Assembly: GCA_045046885.1 (NCBI GenBank)
Contig: JASFYX010000020.1
Span: 1-32,681 of the forward strand
DNA: 32,681 nucleotides
Direction: 5' to 3'
Source of the DNA: CG1-02-35-72 sp045046885
Lineage (GTDB): Bacteria > Bacteroidota > Bacteroidia > Flavobacteriales > Flavobacteriaceae
Shown: positions 7,432 to 14,832 of the stretch, in pieces
Numbering within the stretch: position 1 is the stretch's first letter
How the letters are laid out: every line of letters starts with the position of its first letter
Made by a program: the position numbers and the translations under genes
Notes under the pieces: model-generated
Databases searched by the model: none
Told to the model about the DNA's origin: nothing
Seen by the model: the letters and a program-made list of their open reading frames with translations, nothing else

Positions 7432-8223
7432 TTAGGTAACGTCTATTTTCCGGATTAAAATGGCTGCTAATTTAGGGAAAAAGCGCTTAATTAAAATACC
7501 GTAAATTTCTTTGTGTCCAATGGCTTTTTCTTGTTTGTCTTTTCGGATAGCTTTAAGCATTTTTGTAGCTAGGTATGCTGGTGTAACACCATTTTGAATG
7601 GCCTTATCCATAATGTTCTGAGGCTTCCCTGTTCCCGTAAGGGCATTTTTAGACACATTTGTTTGTACAAAACCAGGGCAAATTAGCGTTACTTTTATAT
7701 TGTATTTATAAACTTCGGCACGCAAGCTGTCAAAAAATCCGTGAAGCGCATGTTTTGACGCCGCATAAGTTGAGCGCAGAGGCGTTCCTATTTTTCCAGT
7801 GACGCTTGTAACCACTACAAATCGGCCGGCACGGCGTTCGATAAAATGTGGTAAAAGGGCTTTGGTTAAAGCTACCGTCCCTAAATAGTTGATTTTTATT
7901 ATTTGTTCATCTACCTTAATAGAGGTGTCTTCTACTAAAGACCGCTGACTTATACCCCCGTTATTTATTAAAATATCAATATGACCAAATGTGGCTATTG
8001 CCTGAAAAACAACGTGACTAAAATCGGTATATTTAGCTAAATCAAACGGAATGATATGAACATCATTTGCGTTAGAACATTCCTTTTTTGTGTCTAACAA
8101 ACGGTTGGCATGACGTCCGGAGATAATAAGTTTAGCGCCTTCTTTAGAAAAAGCTAGGGCGGTTGCTCTGCCAATGCCAGAGGAGGCACCGGTTACCCAA
8201 ACTACTTTGTTTTTAAAATACAT
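7432..8223 (-). CDS. Short-chain dehydrogenase/reductase
   Basis: This is a classical SDR of 263 residues with a Rossmann fold, presumably NADP(H)-dependent and cytosolic. The cofactor motif TGASSGIG is at residues 11-18, NNGG at 87-90, and the catalytic Ser140, Tyr153 (in STYAASK) and Lys157 are all present. The C-terminus has the extra segment seen in DHRS7-like SDRs. The substrate cannot be deduced. It precedes the LpxR-like gene by 10 bp and is divergent from the TlpA-type gene. The start fits a -7 box at 8238-8245. Confidence 0.9.
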   Translation of the reverse strand: MYFKNKVVWVTGASSGIGRATALAFSKEGAKLIISGRHANRLLDTKKECSNANDVHIIPFDLAKYTDFSHVVFQAIATFGHIDILINNGGISQRSLVEDTSIKVDEQIIKINYLGTVALTKALLPHFIERRAGRFVVVTSVTGKIGTPLRSTYAASKHALHGFFDSLRAEVYKYNIKVTLICPGFVQTNVSKNALTGTGKPQNIMDKAIQNGVTPAYLATKMLKAIRKDKQEKAIGHKEIYGILIKRFFPKLAAILIRKIDVT

Positions 8224-8237
8224 AGCTTTATTTTTAC

Positions 8238-8245
8238 CAAAGATA
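8238..8245 (-). promoter_or_regulatory. -7 box of the SDR-LpxR-like operon
   Basis: Read on the minus strand this is TATCTTTG, a full match to TAnnTTTG. It ends 14 bases before the ATG. I see no matching -33 element. Confidence 0.5.
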
Positions 8246-8319
8246 AGAAGATTTTAACGTTAAAGTTAGGGTTATTTAAATTGAAAAGTGCAAATTTGTA
8301 TTTCAAAAAAAATAAAACA

Positions 8320-9672
8320 ATGTTTAGAAAGTACTTATTCTTATTGATATTTATCGGTTTTGGCTTGCAAGCCCAACATACTGTTAAAGGAACACTTATA
8401 AATCCCGGTAACCAGTCGTGGGTTATTTTGTACAGAGTTAATGGATTTCAACAAAATTATGTTGCTCAAGTTTCTATTAAAGAAGGGCGTTTTACCTTTA
8501 ATCTTGACGCTAAAGCACAACCGGGTGTTTACAGGTTGTTATACAAATCTAATAAAACCGATTTTTTAGACTTTATATACAATAAAGAAGATATTGAATT
8601 ATCCTTTAATCCAAAGGATCCGAGCAACACAATTAACTTTAGTAAATCTAATGAAAATAATATGTTTAAGAAGTACGCCAATAATATTGCTGTGCCACAA
8701 AGCAAAGTAGATTCGTTGCAATTATTGTATTTTCAACCGGCCGATGTTACTAAAAATGCTAAAATCCGCCGAGATTATACAAAATATTTAAAAGAGGTAA
8801 ATACTGTTCAACAGCGTTATGAAACTTTGTCTAAAGATATGTTAACCTATCATTTTATTAAAGCGAGCAAACGGTATAATGCTACATTACCTTTTAAAGA
8901 TCCTTCTCATTATTTAGCCTCTATTAAAGCACACTTTTTTGATGCTATAGATTTTAACAGCCTGCAATTACTTAATTCGACGCTTATAAACGACCGTATA
9001 AACGATTATATTTTTTATGTGAATGTGTCGCAAAATCCACAAACACAAAATAATTTATTTAAGAAATCTATCAATACTGTCTTTGCTAAAATAAATAATT
9101 CAACACTTAAAAAAGACCTTACCTATAACCTGATAAAACGTTTTTCTAATAAAGATAATAAAACCATTACAGAATTCTTACTGTCTAATTATTTTGATAA
9201 GTTACCAGCTAAAGATCAGGATTTAGCTTATAAAAACAGGGTGTTAAATGAGATGAAAACGGTTGTCAATGCCAAAGCGCCTAATATTACTTGGCAAGAT
9301 TTTAGTGGTAATCATAGTTTATATGAGTTGACAGGAGCTAAATATTATTTAATAGTGTTTTGGAGCTCAACCTGTTCGCATTGCCTTCACGAAATACCTA
9401 TTTTATACACCTACATAAAAGACAAAAAAGATGTTAAAGTTGTGGCTGTTGGTTTAGAAAGCGGCCCTAATCCGTGGAATACTGAAATGAATAAATACCC
9501 TAATTTTATTCATGTTTTTGGCAAGAATAAATGGCAAAATAAATTTTCTAAAGCTTATAATATTCACGCAACACCGACTTACATTATTTTAGATGCTGAT
9601 AAAAATATTATTGACAAACCTTATGGTGTAGAGGACGTTAAAAAGTATTTTAACAAAAAGAATATTCATTAA
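8320..9672 (+). CDS. TlpA-type thioredoxin-fold protein with DUF4369-like N-terminus
   Basis: This is a predicted secreted or periplasmic thiol-disulfide protein. I chose the ATG at 8320 over an in-frame TTG at 8281, because the ATG begins a clean signal peptide (residues 1-19, ending GLQAQ) while the upstream extension is Lys-rich. The mature N-terminus (roughly 20-115) looks like the DUF4369 beta domain that Bacteroidota join to thioredoxins. A helical middle follows. The C-terminal third is an AhpC/TSA/TlpA-like thioredoxin domain with the active-site CSHC at residues 352-355 and a cis-Pro candidate in HATPTY. The redox partner is unknown. The gene is convergent with yraN. Confidence 0.88.
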   Translation: MFRKYLFLLIFIGFGLQAQHTVKGTLINPGNQSWVILYRVNGFQQNYVAQVSIKEGRFTFNLDAKAQPGVYRLLYKSNKTDFLDFIYNKEDIELSFNPKDPSNTINFSKSNENNMFKKYANNIAVPQSKVDSLQLLYFQPADVTKNAKIRRDYTKYLKEVNTVQQRYETLSKDMLTYHFIKASKRYNATLPFKDPSHYLASIKAHFFDAIDFNSLQLLNSTLINDRINDYIFYVNVSQNPQTQNNLFKKSINTVFAKINNSTLKKDLTYNLIKRFSNKDNKTITEFLLSNYFDKLPAKDQDLAYKNRVLNEMKTVVNAKAPNITWQDFSGNHSLYELTGAKYYLIVFWSSTCSHCLHEIPILYTYIKDKKDVKVVAVGLESGPNPWNTEMNKYPNFIHVFGKNKWQNKFSKAYNIHATPTYIILDADKNIIDKPYGVEDVKKYFNKKNIH

Positions 9673-9725
9673 ATTATTTTTATGTCCTCGTAAAGCTTAG
9701 ATAAGGAAAGCATAATGGCGTTCTA

Positions 9726-10085
9726 TCAAAAATGAAAAAAGGCATCTTCAAGGTGTTCTAGTCTTGTGCCTTTTTTGTTTTTTATAATTCCGATTATGTC
9801 AAAACGAACCTCGACATCTAGGTCGTTTTTTATAACATAATCGTCAATAGCACCGACCAATAATTTTATTTTTTTTGGTTTTACAAAATCTTGAGGGTCG
9901 CCAAAATAATCTGTAGAACGTGTTTTGACTTCAACAACAGCTAGTACGTTATCTTTTTGAGCAATGATATCTACTTCGGCTTTATGAAACCTATAATTGG
10001 TTTCGCGTATGGTATAGCCGTTTTTTATTAAAAAAGTGACAGCCATTTTTTCACCGTCTTTTCCCAGTTCGTTGTGTTGTGCCAA
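9726..10085 (-). CDS. YraN/UPF0102 family nuclease-like protein
   Basis: This 119-residue protein belongs to the UPF0102 family, which has a restriction-endonuclease-like fold related to Holliday junction resolvases. The family signature is clear: GKDGEKMA near the start, AEVDIIA near residues 36-42, and VVEVKTR near 50-56. These hold the Asp and Glu-x-Lys residues expected of the PD-(D/E)xK core. Its biological role is not established. It is the last gene of a three-gene minus-strand run, 27 bp after the beta-barrel gene. Confidence 0.9.
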   Translation of the reverse strand: MAQHNELGKDGEKMAVTFLIKNGYTIRETNYRFHKAEVDIIAQKDNVLAVVEVKTRSTDYFGDPQDFVKPKKIKLLVGAIDDYVIKNDLDVEVRFDIIGIIKNKKGTRLEHLEDAFFHF

Positions 10086-10112
10086 AATAAAATTAATTAC
10101 GTATTAAAGGTA

Positions 10113-10811
10113 TTAAAATAATTGGTATTGCAATCCAAATAAAAACATGTGGTATCGTGTGTCAAAGTGCGCCCCATTTCTAAAAAGTACAGGAGATCCT
10201 GATGTATCAACAATTGTACTTTCGCCAATTATAGCTGCGCGATTATCAACATCCGAAGTTAAAACATATTTAAATTCCGACACAGCGTTTAAATTTTTTG
10301 TCAGTAAAAATGAAAATCCGCAAGAAACCTGTAAAGAAGGTTGGGTGGTTGTTAAACCGTGCTGAATTATTGTTTTGGCGAAACCGTAACCGGCTCCCAC
10401 AAAACTGAATGATTTACTCATATTATTTTTAGCAAAAGGTATTTTAAACCGTCTTAATAAAACCAAATGAAGTGCTTGCCTTTTTTCACGAATTTTAGAA
10501 ATAGAGGGTAAATAGTCTCCAATATATTTATCTGCAACAGTGTTGTGATTCCAATAAAGATAATCTAGCTTTAATCCATATTTTTTAAACCAGTAGGACA
10601 CATTAAGCCCTTTTACTAAAGAAATAGTGCTGTGTGTTTCAGATGTTTTTATCATTCTAACATAATGCCCATCGGTATCAAATTCTCTAAATTTCAGGTC
10701 TTGCATCCCTGGCACTTGAACTCCTAAAGTAGCACCAATATATAACTGACTTTTGCTATTCTGAAAACAAAGTAACATTACCACTAAAATTAGTCCTTTA
10801 ATCAGTCGCAT
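10113..10811 (-). CDS. Outer-membrane beta-barrel protein
   Basis: Residues 1-21 form a signal peptide (...NSKSQ). The rest of the 232 residues alternates hydrophobic and polar positions and ends in a terminal Phe (YQLF), the usual signature of a beta-barrel that is inserted by BamA. It resembles the broad PorT-like/OMP_b-brl group of Bacteroidota, but I do not see enough to call it PorT. It starts 5 bp after the LD-carboxypeptidase stop, so they share a transcript. Function is unknown. Confidence 0.7.
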   Translation of the reverse strand: MRLIKGLILVVMLLCFQNSKSQLYIGATLGVQVPGMQDLKFREFDTDGHYVRMIKTSETHSTISLVKGLNVSYWFKKYGLKLDYLYWNHNTVADKYIGDYLPSISKIREKRQALHLVLLRRFKIPFAKNNMSKSFSFVGAGYGFAKTIIQHGLTTTQPSLQVSCGFSFLLTKNLNAVSEFKYVLTSDVDNRAAIIGESTIVDTSGSPVLFRNGAHFDTRYHMFLFGLQYQLF

Positions 10812-10816
10812 CTTTT

Positions 10817-11719
10817 TTATTTAAAAAGAATAATACTATTATTTTTGGTAGCTTTAATCGCTATTTTACTACCTAAAATTAAAGCACAATTGTCTTTTAT
10901 ATGTCCTGCCGGAACGCCAAAAATAACAGGGATATCACTTCTATCAATAACATCCAAAATAAGTTGGTTAATACTTTTTCCAAATTCTGGATCATTTTTG
11001 GGGATGTCGGTCATCCCACCAATCAATACACCACGACATTTTTTAAAAACACCATGACGTTTTAAACTGTACAACATGCGGTCAATGCGGTATTTGTATT
11101 CACCTATTTCTTCTATAAAAACAATGGACTTGTTAAGGTTTGGAAAAGAGGTTGTGCCTAAACTCGCAGCCAATAGCGATAAATTCCCACCGATTAAAAC
11201 ACCATGGGCTTCTCCTAAAATATTATTTACTTCAAAAGGAATTTCATAGTTTAAAGTTGTACCAAAAAGAGCATTTTTTAAACTCAAAACAGCCAATTCA
11301 TTTTTAAAAGCGTCTGTACTAGTAGCCATCATCGTGTGAAGCGAGGCGATTCCTAAATTATTAATATGATTCAGTAAAATAGTGATGTCTGAATAACCAA
11401 TTACCCATTTGGGTTGTTTTTTAAAAGCTGTAAAATCTAATTGGTCAATAATCCTATTGGTACCATAACCGCCTCTCGCACACCAAATAGCTTTGATTTT
11501 TGGATTGTCTAAAGCTTCTTGTAAATCAGACAATCTTTCTGTATCTGAACCTGCAAAATGGCCTTCTTTTTTAAAGACATTCTGACCTACTTTTATTTTT
11601 AAATCCCAAGACGCCATCAAGGTCCTTCCAGAGGCTAATGAATCTTCTGATTTTAAAAATCCTGCAGGGGCAACAATAGCAATGGTATCGCCTTTTTGAA
11701 GATAAGTCGGTTTAATCAT
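10817..11719 (-). CDS. LD-carboxypeptidase (peptidase family S66)
   Basis: This is a serine peptidase of the LdcA/MccF family. LdcA members cut the L-Lys (or diaminopimelate)-D-Ala bond of murein tetrapeptides during cell-wall recycling; MccF members cleave microcin C. The catalytic triad is visible: Ser110 in GYSD, Glu203 in IEEIGEYKYRIDRM, and His273 in PAGH. The length of 300 is typical, and there is no signal peptide, as expected for cytosolic LdcA. It is first in a minus-strand run with the beta-barrel gene and yraN. It is divergent from metG across a 151-bp gap that holds a strong hairpin. Confidence 0.92.
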   Translation of the reverse strand: MIKPTYLQKGDTIAIVAPAGFLKSEDSLASGRTLMASWDLKIKVGQNVFKKEGHFAGSDTERLSDLQEALDNPKIKAIWCARGGYGTNRIIDQLDFTAFKKQPKWVIGYSDITILLNHINNLGIASLHTMMATSTDAFKNELAVLSLKNALFGTTLNYEIPFEVNNILGEAHGVLIGGNLSLLAASLGTTSFPNLNKSIVFIEEIGEYKYRIDRMLYSLKRHGVFKKCRGVLIGGMTDIPKNDPEFGKSINQLILDVIDRSDIPVIFGVPAGHIKDNCALILGSKIAIKATKNNSIILFK

Positions 11720-11757
11720 TTTTTTGAAATTTATAAATGCAAATTACAAAAATTCTA

Positions 11758-11790
11758 AGACCTAACTGGTTTTGGAAATCTGTTAGGTCT
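11758..11790. repeat. Long hairpin between LD-carboxypeptidase and metG
   Basis: AGACCTAACTGGTTT (11758-11772) pairs with AAATCTGTTAGGTCT (11776-11790) through 15 positions, with one T:T mismatch and one G:T wobble. The loop is TGG. The outer 9 bp are perfect. This is a recognisable member of the 'gacctaacaggtt' hairpin family common in Flavobacteriia. It lies in a divergent promoter region, where a terminator would be out of place. Confidence 0.75.
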
Positions 11791-11806
11791 TCTAATATCT
11801 AATCCT

Positions 11807-11814
11807 TACTTTTG
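11807..11814 (+). promoter_or_regulatory. -7 box upstream of metG
   Basis: TACTTTTG matches TAnnTTTG, 56 bases before the ATG. The place expected for the -33 element falls on the right arm of the hairpin at 11758-11790. Confidence 0.45.
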
Positions 11815-11870
11815 TAGCCGTTTTAAACCTTAGAAATCATGAAAAGGTTTAACAAAAATTTTCTTTAAAA

Positions 11871-13970
11871 ATGACTGACACAAAAGCCAATACAACAGAT
11901 ATAAAAAGATATACCTTAACTGCAGCATTGCCTTATGCTAATGGCCCTGTTCATATAGGCCATTTGGCCGGCGTTTACGTACCTGCCGATATTTATGCGC
12001 GCTATTTAAGGTTAAATGGTAAAGATGTGGCTTTTGTTTGTGGCTCTGATGAGCACGGTGTGCCGATTACAATTCGTGCTAAAAAAGAAGGCATTACGCC
12101 GCAACAGGTCGTTGATAAATACCACGGCATCATTAAAAAATCTTTCGAAGATTTTGGTATTACTTTCGATAATTATTCAAGAACCTCAGCTAAAGTTCAT
12201 CACGATACAGCTTCAGAATTCTTTAAAAAGCTCAACGCGGATGGAAAATTTATCGAAGAAACTTCAGAACAATTATATGACGCCGAAGCACAACAATTTT
12301 TAGCCGATAGGTTTGTAGTGGGTACCTGTCCAAAATGTGGTAATGAAGAAAGTTATGGCGATCAATGCGAAAAATGTGGCACCAGTCATAATGCTACCGA
12401 TTTAATAAATCCCAAAAGTGCCATCACTGGCAACAAACCCAGTTTAAAAGAAACCAAACATTGGTATCTCCCTTTAAACGATTATGAAAAATGGTTGCGC
12501 GAATGGATAGTTGTCGGTCATAAAAAAGATTGGAAGGCCAATGTTTTAGGACAAGTAAAATCGTGGTTAGACGACGGTTTACGGCCGCGTGCTGTAACGC
12601 GTGATTTAGATTGGGGGATTCCCGTTCCTGTAAAAAATGCAGAAGGAAAGGTTTTATATGTGTGGTTCGATGCTCCTATTGGCTATATCTCATCTACAAA
12701 AGAATGGGCAGAAAAAGAAGGTAAAAATTGGGAGCCTTATTGGAAAGCTGACGATACCAAATTGGTTCATTTTATAGGGAAAGATAATATTGTTTTTCAC
12801 TGTATTATCTTCCCGGCGATGCTTAAAGCAGAAGGCTCTTTTATAGTGCCCGATAATGTGCCCGCCAATGAGTTTTTGAATCTTGAAGGCGATAAAATTT
12901 CGACTTCAAAAAATTGGGCGGTGTGGTTACACGAATATTTAGAAGATTTCCCCAATCAGCAAGACGTGTTACGCTATGCCTTAACAGCTAATGCGCCAGA
13001 AACAAAAGACAACGATTTTACGTGGAAAGATTTTCAGGCTCGTAACAACAACGAATTAGTGGCCATTTTTGGAAACTTTATAAACCGTGTAGTCGTACTC
13101 ACAAATAAATATTATGAAGGGATTGTGCCGACTGCTCACACATTTACCGAAGACGATAAAAATACTTTAGAACAACTCAGTCATTTTCCAAATAGTATTG
13201 CCAATTCAATAGAACGTTATCGTTTTAGAGAAGCTTCACAAGAATTGATGAATTTAGCGCGATTAGGTAATAAATATTTAGCCGATGCTGAGCCTTGGAA
13301 ACAGATAAAAACAGATCCACAACGCGTTGAAACTATTATGTATGTGGCTTTACAAATTGCAACAGGTTTGGCCATTTTATCGGAGCCATTTTTGCCATTT
13401 ACATCTCAAAAGTTAAAAGAAATGCTTAATGTCATTCCGACAGAGCGAAGCGACGCCGAATCTCTGCTTTGGGATGCTATTTCTAATAATCATGAGCTCT
13501 TAAAACCCAATCATCAAATAGGTAAACCGACTTTGCTTTTCTCTAAAATTGAAGACTGTGATGTACAAAAACAATTAGACAAACTCGCCGCCACAAAAAA
13601 AGCCAATGCACTCGAAAATCAAGTTGTAGAAGCGCAAAAATCCACAGCTTCATTTGACGATTTTACCAAATTAGATATCAGAATTGGGACAATTTTAGAA
13701 GCTGAAAAAGTAGCTAAAACTAAAAAATTACTCAAACTTAAAGTCGATGTTGGTATAGACATCCGTACAATTGTAAGTGGTATTGCCGAAAGTTTCAAAC
13801 CCGAAGATATCATCGGTCAAAAAGTAAGCGTTTTGGTCAATTTAGAACCGCGTACTATAAAAGGCATCGAAAGTCAAGGGATGATTTTAATGACAGATGC
13901 CAATGATGGCAGTCTTTCTTTTATCGCACCTCAAAATAATAGCATCACCAACGGTGGACAAATAAGTTAG
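11871..13970 (+). CDS. metG: Methionine-tRNA ligase
   Basis: MetG charges tRNA-Met for initiation and elongation. The 699 residues show the class I HIGH motif (HIGH in NGPVHIGHLAG), a zinc-knuckle insertion with CPKCG and CEKCG near residues 150-170, and KISTS as the KMSKS-type loop. An anticodon-binding helical domain follows. The C-terminal EMAP/Trbp111-like tRNA-binding domain starts at about residue 600 (DFTKLDIRIG). One oddity: residues 521-532 (VIPTERSDAESL) are encoded by a GC-rich dispersed repeat at 13431-13464 that is normally intergenic. It lies in the link between the helical domain and the tail, so the enzyme should tolerate it. Identity is certain. Confidence 0.98.
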   Translation: MTDTKANTTDIKRYTLTAALPYANGPVHIGHLAGVYVPADIYARYLRLNGKDVAFVCGSDEHGVPITIRAKKEGITPQQVVDKYHGIIKKSFEDFGITFDNYSRTSAKVHHDTASEFFKKLNADGKFIEETSEQLYDAEAQQFLADRFVVGTCPKCGNEESYGDQCEKCGTSHNATDLINPKSAITGNKPSLKETKHWYLPLNDYEKWLREWIVVGHKKDWKANVLGQVKSWLDDGLRPRAVTRDLDWGIPVPVKNAEGKVLYVWFDAPIGYISSTKEWAEKEGKNWEPYWKADDTKLVHFIGKDNIVFHCIIFPAMLKAEGSFIVPDNVPANEFLNLEGDKISTSKNWAVWLHEYLEDFPNQQDVLRYALTANAPETKDNDFTWKDFQARNNNELVAIFGNFINRVVVLTNKYYEGIVPTAHTFTEDDKNTLEQLSHFPNSIANSIERYRFREASQELMNLARLGNKYLADAEPWKQIKTDPQRVETIMYVALQIATGLAILSEPFLPFTSQKLKEMLNVIPTERSDAESLLWDAISNNHELLKPNHQIGKPTLLFSKIEDCDVQKQLDKLAATKKANALENQVVEAQKSTASFDDFTKLDIRIGTILEAEKVAKTKKLLKLKVDVGIDIRTIVSGIAESFKPEDIIGQKVSVLVNLEPRTIKGIESQGMILMTDANDGSLSFIAPQNNSITNGGQIS
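13431..13464 (+). repeat. Dispersed GTCATTCCGA repeat in-frame within metG
   Basis: The 34 bases begin GTCATTCCGACAGAGCGAAG and end GCCGAATCTC. This is the pattern of a repeat widespread between genes in Bacteroidota (GTCATTCCGA...GAGCGAAGC...GGAATCTC). About 20 of 34 bases are G or C, in a strongly AT-rich gene. The frame stays open through it. Confidence 0.75.
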
Positions 13971-14023
13971 AGTATTAAAATAGCATTTTACCTGTACTTT
14001 GGTACTGCCGACATCTAGAAAAG

Positions 14024-14044
14024 AGAACGCAGATGACACAGATT
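14024..14044 (-). repeat. 21-bp AATCAGCGTCATC repeat, inverted copy
   Basis: On the minus strand this matches 18 of 21 bases of the copies at 5506-5526 and 14804-14824. It lies just past the stop of the HigA-like gene and forms the left arm of an inverted pair around the toxin-antitoxin unit. Confidence 0.65.
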
Positions 14045-14069
14045 CTCTATGGTTTATGCTGATATTAAT

Positions 14070-14372
14070 TTAAACATCAAGTGATAATTTTAAACTTCCT
14101 CCTAATCCTTCTCGAATTATTCTCATTAAAGTAGAAAGTCGAATATCACTCGCATTATTTTCAATCCGAGAAATATAGTTTTTTGTTGTCCCAACTTTTT
14201 CAGCAAGTTGTTGTTGCGTTAATTTTTGTTTTTTTCTCGCCTCTTGGATAAGGACACCAATTTTAAAAGTCTCAAATTCTTCTTGGAATTTCTGACGAGA
14301 TTCTGTTCCAACTTTTCCATATTGTTCGTCTAGATGGTCATCAAATGATGTAATTCTTTTATCTGTTTTCAT
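14070..14372 (-). CDS. HigA-like antitoxin, XRE family regulator
   Basis: This 100-residue protein has a helix-turn-helix at about residues 45-75 (LTQQQLAEKVGTTKNYISRI), characteristic of the XRE/Cro family. It follows the toxin gene with a 14-bp overlap, the HigBA gene order. It should bind and neutralise the toxin and repress the shared promoter. A palindrome suited to this lies in the promoter at 14727-14744. The residues before the helix-turn-helix are highly charged and probably include toxin-contacting segments. Partner specificity cannot be told from sequence. Confidence 0.88.
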   Translation of the reverse strand: MKTDKRITSFDDHLDEQYGKVGTESRQKFQEEFETFKIGVLIQEARKKQKLTQQQLAEKVGTTKNYISRIENNASDIRLSTLMRIIREGLGGSLKLSLDV

Positions 14373-14700
14373 AATATTCCTTTTTTAATCGTTCCGCTTT
14401 TTTAATTTCTTTCTTAGGTGTTTTTTGCGTTTTCTTTTGAAATCCGCCCAACAGAATTATTAAGTTTCCTTTGTCGAAAAAACAGAAAATTCGGAACATT
14501 CCATTTCCTGCTGAAATTCGCACTTCCCAAAGTCCTTCAGTATTCGTGAGATTTTTAAAAAATTTTACTGGAACAATTCGCGTATTTCTCAAAATTAAAA
14601 GCGTCCAATCTATTTTCTTACGAACAACGAGCGACTGCTTAAAATAGAAATCCTTAAAGTGATTGCCATAAAACCCTATTTCTCTTTTAAATTCGCTCAA
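14359..14700 (-). CDS. HigB/Gp49-like RelE-superfamily toxin
   Basis: This 113-residue protein belongs to the phage-derived Gp49-like/HigB group, ribosome-dependent mRNA endonucleases. The family pattern is clear: GLWEVRIS, then FRIFCFF, LLGGFQKKTQKTP, and a C-terminal helix with a KKEI...A..KEYY pattern. The start codon is TTG at 14700; no ATG is available nearby, and the preceding promoter places the transcript start about 17 bases upstream. A rare start codon on a toxin would lower its yield relative to the antitoxin. The unit is bracketed by inverted 21-bp repeats. Confidence 0.88.
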   Translation of the reverse strand: MSEFKREIGFYGNHFKDFYFKQSLVVRKKIDWTLLILRNTRIVPVKFFKNLTNTEGLWEVRISAGNGMFRIFCFFDKGNLIILLGGFQKKTQKTPKKEIKKAERLKKEYYENR

Positions 14701-14722
14701 TCGTTAGTCGTTAAATTTAGCT

Positions 14723-14754
14723 CAAAGTTACCTAAAAAGGTAACATTTTCCAAA
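14723..14754 (-). promoter_or_regulatory. Promoter of the HigBA-like operon
   Basis: The minus strand reads TTTG (14754-14751), a 20-base spacer, then TAACTTTG (14730-14723), a complete Bacteroidota-type promoter. The TTG start codon of the toxin lies 22 bases beyond the -7 box. Confidence 0.75.
14727..14744. promoter_or_regulatory. Probable HigA operator
   Basis: GTTACCTAAAAAGGTAAC has perfect 7-bp arms around AAAA. It overlaps the -7 box and fills most of the spacer of the toxin-antitoxin promoter, the position expected for autorepression by the XRE-type antitoxin. Confidence 0.7.
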
Positions 14755-14803
14755 TTAATCAATCAATTTAATTTTTGATGCTTCAATCTGTGTTTTTCAA
14801 AAC

Positions 14804-14824
14804 AATCAGCGTCATCAGCGTTCT
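14804..14824 (+). repeat. 21-bp AATCAGCGTCATC repeat, copy 2
   Basis: This is identical over 21 bases to 5506-5526. It is the right arm of the inverted pair around the toxin-antitoxin unit and lies 8 bases from the stop of the symporter gene. Confidence 0.75.
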
Positions 14825-14832
14825 AAAAATAT

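Noticed and set aside
9735..9777. Inverted AAAAAAGGCA...TGCCTTTTTT near the end of yraN as a terminator
   Set aside because: It lies inside the yraN coding sequence ahead of the stop, has a long loop, and codes for conserved C-terminal residues.
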